From NCBI RefSeq assembly GCF_018687715.1, contig NC_056766.1, forward strand, positions 19,017,001 to 19,081,000: a DNA stretch of 64,000 nucleotides, in the 5' to 3' direction. Made by a program: the position numbers and the translations under genes. Of the stretch, positions 1-9,198 are shown in pieces; position 1 is the first letter of the stretch; the number at the start of each line of letters is the position of its first letter. The notes under the pieces were generated by a model. It saw nothing but the letters and a program-made list of their open reading frames with translations, made no database searches and was not told the DNA's origin. The stretch comes from Carya illinoinensis (Eukaryota; Streptophyta; Magnoliopsida; Fagales; Juglandaceae).

Positions 1-2357
1 ATGCCCAAAAGTTCTGATATCTCTGTGTCTTTTTGTTTATAATACCAAACCCAACGTTGTTTCTAATGTGCCTTGGATTGTGGATACTGGAGTAACATAT
101 CATATGATCTATTTATCTACATTGTTCACAAGCATCAAGGCAAGAATCTCTCACTCAATAGCACTCCCAAATGGAGATGTTGCCCCAGTCACTCATATTG
201 GAATTTTCAAAGTAACATAAAATTTACTTTTTGAAGATGTTTTGTATGTTCCATCTTTTCTTTCAACTTGATATCTGCTAAAAAGTCAACACAAACTTCT
301 AAATCTTGTCTCATTTTCTTCCCTCAAACATGTTTTGTATAGGAACTTTCAACTTGGAAAACGACTGGAATGAGTGAGATGAGGTGAGGCGAGGTCTATA
401 TTATCTTCTCCAAAAGGATGTCTTTCTCACAGCACTTGATGAAGTCTTATCCTCTCTTAGAAATAAAACCAATATTTCAACTTCCGTTATTAGAAATGGT
501 GTTTTCAATTTATGGCAGTATAGGCTAGGCCATTTTTTAGATTCTAGGATAGACTTAATGGAGTTTGATTCTGTTCACAAAAGCTATCAATAAAAGGGGG
601 TTCTATTTGCCCTCTAGCTAAACTCCATAAGCTACCCTTTTCTATTAGCCAATACAAAAACCCAAAATAACTTTGATTTGAGTCATTTTGACTTATGGTG
701 TCCTTGTAATGAAGTTGCTCATGATGGATCAAGATATTTTCTCACCACTATAGATAATTTTAGTTGATGTACTTGGGTTTATTTGTTAAGACTCAAATAA
801 GATGCTAGTAATGCTTTGCAAAATTTTTGTGCTATGATTGAGACTTAATTTGGATCTAAAATTAAAATTGTAAGGAGTGATAATGGGGGTGAGTTTGATG
901 TAAAACATTTTTATATTGAGAAGGGTATCATTCGTCAAAAAACCTGTGTAGAGACCCCACAACAAAATACAATAGTAGAAAGAAATGATCAACACATCTT
1001 AACTGTGGCTAGAGCTCTAAAGTTTAAAAATGGGATCCCCATGAATTATTGGAGTGACTGTGTTCTTATAGCAGTGTACCTCATAAACAAAACTCCTCAC
1101 CCCTTATTCAAAACAAGACTCCTTTTGAAATTGCTTTTCAAAACCAACCTAATTATTCATACCTTAAAGTGTTTAGATGCCTAGCCTATGCTTCCACTCT
1201 CACTCATAAAAGACACAAATTTGATCATAGAGCTAAGAAGTGCATGTTTCTAGGATATCCTTTTGGGATCAAGGGTTACAATTTGTTAGACTTAGAAACT
1301 AAGAAGCAATTCATTTCCACAAATGTCATTTTTCATGAAAACATATTTTCTTACAAGGACACCAAAACAGTCACAAGTTATGTCACACCAGATCCTCCTT
1401 AGCTATCTTTCACTCAACCTATCAACATTAATTTAGACTACTTAAATGGCCAAAATTTTCAACTTGAGGTTCAAACTACAAAAGAATACAACCACTCATT
1501 CAAAAATATTGATGCTAAAGGAGAGACAGATTCATTTCCAGAGTTTCCTCAAAACATCACAACCATCTCTCACTTTCCTGGAAGATCAACTAGAAATAGA
1601 AAAGCACCCTCACATCTACAAGACTTCATTTGTTAGCAGGCCTCCTCACTTCCTCATTCATAGAAGTTGAACAAGGACAAGATTCATACAAAGTTAGGTA
1701 ATCCTTTTCCTTTATGTGCTACATTATCATGTCATAAACTGTCAAGTAATCATAAAGTCTTTGTCAATTTTGTTTCAAAATATATCGAGCCAAATTCATA
1801 TTAGCAAGCCCAAAATTATGTTGAGTGGAAAGAAGCCATGAAAGATAAGATAGATGCTCTAGAATTAAGTGATACTTGGGTTGTCAATGTTGATGGGACT
1901 ATTGAGAGGTACAAAGCCAGACTGGTCAACTCCTCTTGGGTTGACAAACAAGAGGGGTTGTCATAAAACTTTTCTCCTGTTGCAAAAAAAGTGACTGTTC
2001 GTACTTTGCTAGCTGTGGCAGCTTCTAAGAGTGTTTTTACAATAGTTTGATGTAAATAATGCATTTCTATATGGTTACTTAGAAGAGGAGGTATACATGG
2101 AGATGCCACAAGGGTATTCTAAGGAGGGTCAATCAAAGGTTTGCAAGGTTAAGAAAAGTTTGGATGGATTAAAACAAACTTTACAGCAATGGAACTCTAA
2201 GTTGTCTGATTTCATTGTTAAACAAGGTTTCCAATAGTCTAAGGCAGATTATAGTTTATTCAAAAGAACTACCAAAGATTCATTCACTGCAGTTTTAGTT
2301 TATATGGATGACATTATAGTAGTTGAGAATGACATGCACATCATCTTTTCACTCAAA
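1..2357 (+). mobile_element. Decayed Ty1/copia retrotransposon body (Pro-INT-RT), 5' end outside window
   Basis: Fragmented coding sequence in copia order. An aspartic-protease motif (WIVDTG) is encoded near 81-100. A GAG-pre-integrase stretch lies around 500-650. The integrase core runs at about 690-1160 and includes a SDNGGEF block. The integrase C-terminal part is the open stretch 1169-1402 ([25 protein letters not shown]). RT follows from about 1837 and ends just after the YMDD box at 2301-2312. Many stops and shifts show it is dead. No LTR, primer site or target duplication is visible. The RT stops abruptly and is followed by LINE-type RNase H sequence, so the 3' half of the element is missing. 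Its age and family are uncertain, but copia domain order (INT before RT) is clear. Confidence 0.85.
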
Positions 2358-3240
2358 AGTTCTCTGGAGCTATTGATGCTCACTCAAGGAGAGTTGGGCT
2401 TGCAATTATTTTGAGAGATTTGGAGGGAGAGATTTTGACATCTTTATACGCAAATATCAAGTATATCCTGCAACCATTATGGCTAAAGCTCTTGCATTGA
2501 GAAGGGTAATGGAATTTTATTCAGAGTTAGGCCTCATTTGGTTACGTATATGAGATAAGATGAGATCATAAATATATGAATAATTGTGAGATAATTTGTG
2601 AATAGTAGTGAAATAGTTTGAGTTAAGATGTTTTATGGAGTTTTGAAAGGAAGAGAGAAAGTTGAATAAAAATATTATAAAATTAAAATATTATTAGAAT
2701 AAAAATTTTTAATATTATTTTTATTTTAAAAATTGAAAATTTGGATTGTTTTATGTATTTTGTGTGAATATTTGAAAAAGTTGTAATGTTTAGATGAAAA
2801 ATTTTAAAATTTGAAATCAAAAAGTGTTTGTATTTGAATTGTATTTAGTGTTAAGATGAGATGAAATAGAATGAGATAGTTTGTGAAATCAAAAGGGGCC
2901 TTAGGTTTTACCAAGGTAGTATTTGATGGAGATACTCAAGCTGTTATCAAAGCAACCAATAGTGAATAAGAGAGTTGGACATGGTATGAATAATTAATTG
3001 ATGAGACCAGCAGACAACTAATATGAAACCACATCGGAGAGTCCAATTTACATATAGAAAAACAAATGAGGTAGCTCATCAGCTGAAAAAACTAGCTTTT
3101 TATTTTATTTTTTATTTTATGATACTGAACTGATATGGATGGAAGAGGGGCCAGTCATATTCTTGATTTAGTTTTTGAATGATAAGTTTTGTAATGACTA
3201 ATTTTATGAATGGAAATGTTTCTTTTAGTTTTAAAAAAAT
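2358..3240 (+). pseudogene. LINE-type RNase H (RVT_3-like) remnant, split by a MITE
   Basis: The translated stretch DAHSRRVGLAIILRDLEGEI at about 2371-2430 is typical of the RNase H-like domain that ends plant non-LTR retrotransposons, or copies derived from them. After one frameshift it continues as MAKALALRRVMEFYSELG up to the MITE at 2530. It resumes directly after the MITE with FTKVVFDGDTQAVIKA at about 2905-2955, then continues with stops to a short A-run near 3232-3238 that could be the relic of a poly(A) tail. The coding frame is continuous across the MITE once the insertion is ignored. The abutment to copia RT at about 2355 makes a chimeric block. Not functional. Confidence 0.7.
2530..2900. 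mobile_element. PIF/Harbinger (Tourist-like) MITE, 371 bp
   Basis: Terminal sequences GGCCTCATTTGG (2530) and the complement of GGCCCCTTTTGA (ending 2900) form imperfect inverted repeats of the PIF/Harbinger GGCCxxxTTTGG type. The element is flanked by TTA at 2527-2529 and 2901-2903, the target size and sequence used by that superfamily. The interior is AT-rich and non-coding, with the ATGAGATAAGATGAGAT motif. Close relatives lie at 41432-41618 and probably at 40333-40410 and 51109-51440. It sits inside the RNase H remnant. Confidence 0.75.
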
Positions 3241-4489
3241 ACCAGTAGTGTGTTAATTAGTATTTCAATCAAGAGGCTCGAAATATATTTTTTTTAATTG
3301 TGACTTGCCAAAATGGTTTGGTCGTGTTACAATTTCATCCTAGCTTGTGCTCCACAAAGTTTCCCTTCAATTTAAACCTCATAGAGTTTTGTTTAGAAAA
3401 AAACTCAGAGTTTGGCAATTTAAAACCAACGATTGATCTTCACATTCTTGCTATGGTTACAAATTGACTGATATATTCTATGGAGGAGTGTATTTTTCAC
3501 CTGCAAAGCACCTTTATTTCTCATTAATTGCATTAAATAGCTTGTTTACTGTTTTAAAAAAATTGGACTAATTGGTTGTCTGCCACATTTACACTCCTCA
3601 TTAATTGCATTCAAAGTCCCCTCGATCTGTTTTTGCCCAACTATTTGTCTTCCAATATTGGTTTTTAACTTTCTATTGAGTATTTGATTGAATAAATGGC
3701 AGTTTTTTATAGCCCACAAACGTCTAGACTCATGAAAATTCTATTCATTTACATTTGTAGCTTTAGCCCCAGCTAGCTCACAACCGTAAATTATTACTGT
3801 AAAATTTCGTTTTTTTTCCATAATAGTCCATCAGATCGATCTCTATTTATTGAGTCTTTTATGAGGAAAGTTTGAAAAAATAAACATTCTATAAGCCTTC
3901 TTTCAGCCAAGTTGAATTAGGGAGATAATTAAAAGTTAAAAATTGCGCCATACAATACTTAATTAATACTTTTTGGACAAAAAAAAAAAAAAGATGTTGT
4001 ATTAGATGATAGGTTCATAAGTAAAATATAATAAATAGTCTCGAATCATCTTATTCCACATCATGAGATTTTATACCTATCATCTAATGAGACATCAAGC
4101 GATGATAAGAGGATAATGAAAATTAAGATGATAAGTAGTATTACTTTATTTTTTTTTTGTTTAAGTTTTTATCAAAGACTCAATCACTTGATCGGTGTTT
4201 GTTCAGATTATATAACGAATAATATTACTATTGAATCGTAAACAACACAAGCCAAGAGCTTGGAGACCGTTTGTTTCATGATCAGTTTTTAGATTTTGTC
4301 AACTGGAATTTCTTTAAAGAGAGTAAGATTCCTATTCCTCAATCTTAACTAATTTCTTTTAATTTTCTCTTTTATTGTAATTAATCTTTATTTTTATTAC
4401 TGGAAATTTCTTAAACAAAATCTATGCCATGACAAGTCAATGGTGTGCATGTAAGGCTAAGAAAAATCTTGCAGAAGACAGTATGTTCT
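3241..4489. other. Non-coding AT-rich spacer downstream of the TKPR2-like gene
   Basis: No coding sequence was recognised. Apart from a small fold-back at 3993-4096 and homopolymer A/T runs (3981-3992, 4147-4158), nothing is identifiable. The last few hundred bases before 4490 presumably hold the 3' UTR and poly(A) signals of the minus-strand gene. No exact 3' end can be fixed from sequence alone. Confidence 0.5.
3993..4096. repeat. 104-bp fold-back (MITE-like inverted repeat)
   Basis: GATGTTGTATTAGATGATAGG at the left is mirrored by CCTATCATCTAATGAGACATC at the right, giving arms of about 25 bp with few mismatches around an AT-rich loop. It lies about 400 bp downstream of the stop codon of the TKPR2-like gene. 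No target duplication is clear. Confidence 0.55.
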
Positions 4490-7116
4490 TCACAGAAATC
4501 CCTTCTCTTGGAAACTTCTGATGCAGTCATCAAACATTTGATCAAGGGTCTTGAATGTAGGAAACCCTAATTGAGTAATCTTAGTGGTATCCATGGTATG
4601 TGGATTGCTGTCTCCTTCGTTGCTGCTACACCTACAATATTGCCATAACAATCACAGAGACTTCAAGGCAAATTAAGGAAAGCTATGAAGTTATTATTTA
4701 GAAAGAAGACTCCATATAAATATATTAATCAAATGGGATGAAGTAAGAGTGATGGCTCAAGCTCAATACCTTTCCTCTGATATCATATATATTAAATCAT
4801 CATTTATCCGGAGACTTAAACTATTGAGAAGCGGTATATTTACTTATTTAAATTATATCTTAACATAGCCGGGCAGGTGCTTTTGCAGGAATGTTTGAGA
4901 TAGACGGAGTTCGAGGGCATTTTTTCACTCACTTGTTTTCATATGGGTAGAAATGATACTTGGCCCTCAGCATCTCAATGATTTGGGACCAATGAGCCAC
5001 CGAGCTTGAACATATAAGCCTTCCAGATGCTTTCTTTTCCTCCATAGCTAAGATGTGTGCGGCAATGGCATCGTCTATGTGCACGAATCCAACTGTCATA
5101 TTTGGATATTCACCTCTGGCACCTGACAAAGGAATGTAGAACAAATTATCTACCTTACTTAAATGATAATATTTGATTTGTAAGATTCAAGTTCTAAAAT
5201 TTATTTTCAAAATCAAATTATGCTATATGGATAGTATATGGTGTAAAGATGAATTAATAATTAGAATTATTTAGAGAAAAAGGCTTATTGTGTAATGAAA
5301 CCTAACCTTTAATTATTGCCAATATTAGGAGGAGTGAGCTAGTTGGTTGTGGTTGAAGCAGGGGACCAACCACGAAAGATGGATTCACTACCACCAGATC
5401 CATCCCATTTTCCCTAGCCATTCTCCAGGCTTCTTTCTCAGCTAAAGTCTTTGCATATGCATACCAAAGCTGCATGCAAGCAAGATCCGCTCAACAATAT
5501 TATTCTAAGAAAAACCCTCTAATAAAATGCAGTTTACATTCCAAATATAAATTTTGCAGATTGCAGAAAGAGATATCATGCATATTTAGAGCCAGAGGTA
5601 TAATTACTTTGTGGCGTTTGCAGTAATCGGGATCACTCCAATGTGATTCATTCAGAGGAGAAATCTGCTTGGCATCATCACGGTATCTTATTGAAGAACA
5701 GGAAGATGTGAGAACAACTCTTTTCACAGTTCTGCTCGCTTTTGAGCAGGATCTCAGCACATTCAAGGTGCCCTTTATGCATGGATCGATCAGAGTTGCC
5801 TGCACGAATAATATATATCGATCCACACGAATCATGTATATATAAAATTCTGATATGTACCATATCATGCAAAAGGAATCAAGAAACCATGGACTTGGAA
5901 GTCTCAAAAAAATCAGGATTAATTCGTTTTAAAAGTTTAAGTTAATAGTTTTTGAGTGGTTTTGGTGTAACGTGTACTCGTTCTTATTTTTAACCCTACG
6001 TACTAGAATATATTTGTAGAAAAAATGAGTAATCTTGTACTTTATCCTTGATTAATATTCATCCAAATTATACCAATTGATGGGATATGTTTTTAAATAT
6101 AGTTTTGTAGGTTAACTATTAAAATAAAAAACCAGTACCTCTAATATGACATATCAGCTAGAGTGCCTCAAAATTTTACTCCTTTCAATCACAAGTTACC
6201 ATTTAGAAGCACCCAAAGGATGGCAGCAAACCACCATGGCCAAGGTTGACTTTGCCATTAACACTGGCGTTAGGCTAGCGGCAAACCACCTATAGGCCGT
6301 GGTGAATCTGGCAATCCGCCGCCTGAAGTTATTTTAATGGAAGTAACTATTAAGAATATATTACACATAACTAAATCTATATCTTCTCATCAATTTAACT
6401 TTTTGGGATAAGTGATAATTTCACATGGTATAAGCGCAAAGATCTTGGTTTGAAACATGACTTTAGATTTTCTCCCATTTAATTAAATATTTCATATATT
6501 TGGCTCACTTATTTAGAGAGAGTCTAGCACACATGTGGAGAAAGCGTTAAGAATATAATACAAATAACTAAAGCTACAGTTTTCATTAGTTTAAGTTTTT
6601 AGAGTGAGTGATAATTTCACAGTACAGTACCCCTCAATTCAATCAGCTTATTAATTTGGAGGTATAAATAGTAGTTTTGCCTGAATGTTGTCGTCGTAAG
6701 GTACCAGAACGGGGGATGCGGTGTGAAACACACCGTCAACCCCTTGTACTGCCTCGTCAAAGCTTCCTTCCACCATTAAATCTGCTTTCATGATCGTAAG
6801 CCTCTCCTTGGCTCCATTGAACTCCCAGAGATAACCAACCTTTCTCACATCCTCTGCCAAACACACGAAAATTTTAGAACCTGGGAACACACACACACAC
6901 ATATAGACACACACAAATATGTATATGCTAATCCTTCATTACGTTAATTAGAACAAAGATCTTGAGTTATCCAGATTGCATGCAGAATTGCAGAAACAAG
7001 AGATATAAACCTGGGTCTCGCACTGTTGTTCTCACTGTATGGCCCTTCTCTAGCAAGGTCTTCACCAGGTATGCAGCCATCAGCCCTGTTCCTCCTGTTA
7101 CACAGTACACTTCCAT
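4490..7116 (-). CDS. TKPR2: Tetraketide alpha-pyrone reductase 2-like (CCR-like SDR), 6 exons, 321 aa
   Basis: Short-chain dehydrogenase/reductase of the DFR/CCR-like group. The closest family is TKPR2, which reduces polyketide alpha-pyrones made by LAP5/LAP6-type synthases for sporopollenin in the tapetum (family knowledge). Exons on the minus strand are 7116-7011, 6853-6681, 5799-5608, 5469-5307, 5122-4933 and 4631-4490. They total 966 bp, all phases join, and no internal stop occurs. Visible motifs are the nucleotide-binding TGGTGLMA at residues 7-14, TVRDP near 31-35, TSS at 124-126, and catalytic YAYAK at 160-164. The CCR signature NWYCYGK is absent (HKLWYAYAK here), which argues against a true cinnamoyl-CoA reductase. 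Length matches the family. Intron 2 uses a GC donor. The gene looks intact. An alternative is another CCR-like reductase. Expression cannot be read from sequence. Confidence 0.88.
6348..6621 (+). mobile_element. TRIM (miniature LTR retrotransposon) in intron 2 of the reductase gene
   Basis: Two direct repeats of about 78 bp (6348-6425 and 6545-6621) share the AAGAATATA..TACA..ATAACTAAA core and end in GATAATTTCACA. Directly after the first lies TGGTATAAGCGC (6426-6437), matching 10 of 12 bases of the usual plant initiator-Met primer site. A purine stretch (GTGGAGAAAG) precedes the second repeat. There is no coding sequence. Flanks GTAAC/GTACA are only a poor 5-bp duplication. It is antisense to the host gene and leaves the splice sites at 5800 and 6680 untouched. 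A second copy of the family surrounds 7888-11434. Confidence 0.7.
6679..6680 (-). other. Non-canonical GC splice donor of intron 2
   Basis: On the minus strand exon 2 ends ...CAACATTCAG and continues GCAAAACT, with no GT nearby. The next exon (5799) follows a normal TTCGTGCAG acceptor, and the reading frame joins exactly as ..DDNIQ-ATLIDP... This fits a GC-AG intron, whose donor consensus is AG|GCAAGT. Confidence 0.75.
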
Positions 7117-7140
7117 CTCTCTCTCTCTCTCTCTCTCTCT
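7117..7140 (-). repeat. (GA)n tract abutting the start codon
   Basis: On the coding strand an uninterrupted GA repeat of about 24 bases runs straight into the ATG at 7116, so most of the predicted short 5' UTR is GA repeat. GA tracts are known binding sites for plant BPC/GAGA factors. A regulatory role here is inference. Confidence 0.85.
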
Positions 7141-7169
7141 GTGTGGATCCTTCTGGTCTTGGTTTCCAG

Positions 7170-7176
7170 TTATATA
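7170..7176 (-). promoter_or_regulatory. TATA box of the TKPR2-like gene
   Basis: TATATAA on the minus strand lies about 54 bp upstream of the ATG. A start about 30 bp downstream would fall near 7140-7145 and give a 5' UTR of under 30 nt. An in-frame ATG at 7188 would add 24 residues read through the GA tract (RERERE..), but it lies upstream of the TATA box, so 7116 is the preferred start. A MYB AC-element-like ACCTAAC lies at about 7332-7338. Confidence 0.6.
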
Positions 7177-7189
7177 CGTGGAGGTCATT

Positions 7190-7815
7190 TCATCGGCTTC
7201 AACTTATAGAGAGTAAAGAAAAAAGGCCATGTACTATGCGTTTCATTTTTCATAGTGGTTTGTAGAGGATATTAACTATATATGGCATATTAAAAAACCT
7301 ACTCAGTCTAGTACGTTAAAAGAGCATGGCCACCTAACATGGACAAGCAAAAGGGGCATTTTAACTACCAGCCACCCTAAAACACTCTTCCTCTCTACAT
7401 AACAATGACCAAGGGCATACCTAGGTGTCAGATAGGAAAGGGCACACCTAGGTAGGGCTACCAATTAAGGCAAAAGCTAGCAACTATAAAACGCAAGAGG
7501 TTATATATATATATATATATATATAAAAGGGGCAGATATGGATGTGAGATAGCCCGGATAGGAAAGGGCTTCTTCTTCTTTCATAATAGTAAAAACAGAG
7601 AGAAGGGTGGAGAGAGAAGAACAACAAAGAAAGTCGGAGAGAGAATTGTAATATTGAGAGAAAAAAGAATATCAACATTGTAGGAGGTCGCGCGGGCCGG
7701 GTACCACATTTTAACCTCACAATTTATAATGGATTTATCCCCTTTAGACGTCATGTTTACGTAGAATATTTCAGTACTGAACAACCTAAATCTTTGTTTC
7801 ATATACCTTATTTTA
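7190..7815. other. Upstream spacer/promoter region of the TKPR2-like gene
   Basis: No gene was recognised. It contains a (TA)n microsatellite at about 7502-7524, several ACCTA-type motifs (7332, 7420, 7448) that could be MYB sites, and a CT/GA-rich stretch at 7568-7650. Open frames here are low-complexity and not credible proteins. Confidence 0.5.
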
Positions 7816-7887
7816 TATTTCATCACTAATTATCGCAAAAGTTTAAGTTGATGGAAAGAGATAAATTTTATTTTATATCTTAACACT

Positions 7888-8323
7888 TGATGTAAATCCA
7901 AATTGATATAGGATATCAATTATTTTCTTCAAAATTATTCAGAATAATATCAATTATTTTCTTTCAAATCATATATTTATGCTCATCCTTGTATATATTT
8001 TTAGTAAATATTTAGTTTCAAGTTTGAAAGTGATTTAATTTGAGTTTGATTTTGACAAAATATTTGGGAGGATTTTTGTTTATTTATATATTAATTTTTC
8101 ATATAAAAATTAAGTTTTTTTTCGTTTTTGAAAAAATCTTCATAATTTCGAATTTTGTTGTTATTTAAGTCTGGCTTGTGGGCTTTATAATTTAATTTTG
8201 AATTTTATTATTAATCAATATTATTAAGAGTTTTCTTTGTGTTTTGGGCAAATCTCTTATCTTCTCTATGTGAATTATTTGTTAAAACTAACTTACAGAA
8301 TAATCGCTATTTGTTCGGTGTCA
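7888..8323 (+). repeat. 5' LTR (436 bp) of the non-autonomous Ty3 element
   Basis: Long direct match to 9199-9365 plus 11185-11434. Shared blocks include GATATCAATTA, TTAAGTCTGGCTTGTGGG and TAATCGCTA..TGTTCGGTGTCA. Scattered substitutions indicate an old insertion. Confidence 0.85.
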
Positions 8324-8376
8324 GTTGGCATAAGAGTTTCAGCATCTTTCCTAGGGTGATATCTCATCAGTTTCTA

Positions 8377-9197
8377 TGGCTGGTGGTCATGGTCATAGTT
8401 GTCGTGTGCATGTTTTGAACGAGAAAGTCCCACACTATGATCATAGCGTTTAGGATGTGATGATTGAAGATTTGTAGATGCAAGTTACAGAATTAACTCG
8501 GCATCTAACGATGCAGGATATCGATAATCATGAGATGAAATATCACAATTCTAATTCCAGTTTAGAAAACCAATATCACAATTGTGCTCTATTTTATGAG
8601 CACCGTGGGTGGGAGGAGCTTTATGGGGACCACAATTTTAGAGTTAATTTACTAGAATTTCCCAATACTCTTCAGGCTGAAGGTTTCGTTGATTTATTGC
8701 ACGAGGTTGAGTGAATTTACTATTCTGATGAAGAAGAGTATGAGGATAGATTTTCTTCCATAGGGTGGAATTCCATTCCAATCTACAATACCTATCCTGA
8801 TGAAGATAACCTAGTAGATGAGGTAACTATTTTTTATTGAAAATAAAGGAAATTTGGAAAAAGAAAATGGTGGTGAAGTTTTAAAGTTTGAAGATCATGA
8901 AACAACTTTTGAGACGATTAACTATGTTGATTTTCTTGGAGTTGAGGATTATTATTTTTTTCAAAATTCTCTTATGCATTTTTTTTTTTGGATTTAAGAT
9001 GTGGGAAAGAAACTTAATTTTGGAGTTTAAGATGTTCAATATTATTTTATTTCGAATTGATAAAATCAATTTTAGTTTTTCCACGATCATCGGGATAATA
9101 CAACAAAAGAAAAGAAAGATTGGTCTAATTAGACATCTAAGAGATTGAAGTAAGAAAATTTAGAATTTGAGGACGAAATCTCTCCAACCCAGTGAGA
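8377..9197 (+). pseudogene. Truncated Ty3 gag remnant
   Basis: An ATG at 8376-8378 opens MAGGHGHS..., then stops interrupt it. The open stretch 8478-8714 encodes WEELYGDHNFRVNLLEF..LQAEGFVDLLHEVE, which resembles the start of the Ty3 capsid domain. After a stop and shifts, ENGGEVLKFEDHETTFETI-like sequence at about 8865-8930 is typical of the region before the zinc knuckle. The sequence near 9155-9197 (NLEFEDEISPTQ) resembles the far 3' end of Ty3 internal regions, so the middle (knuckle to integrase) is deleted. Non-functional. Confidence 0.65.
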
Positions 9198-9198
9198 A

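Noticed and set aside
7117..7188. Start of the reductase at 7188, adding an Arg-Glu repeat
   Set aside because: The TATA box lies between this ATG and the GA tract, and family length (321 aa) fits the start at 7116.
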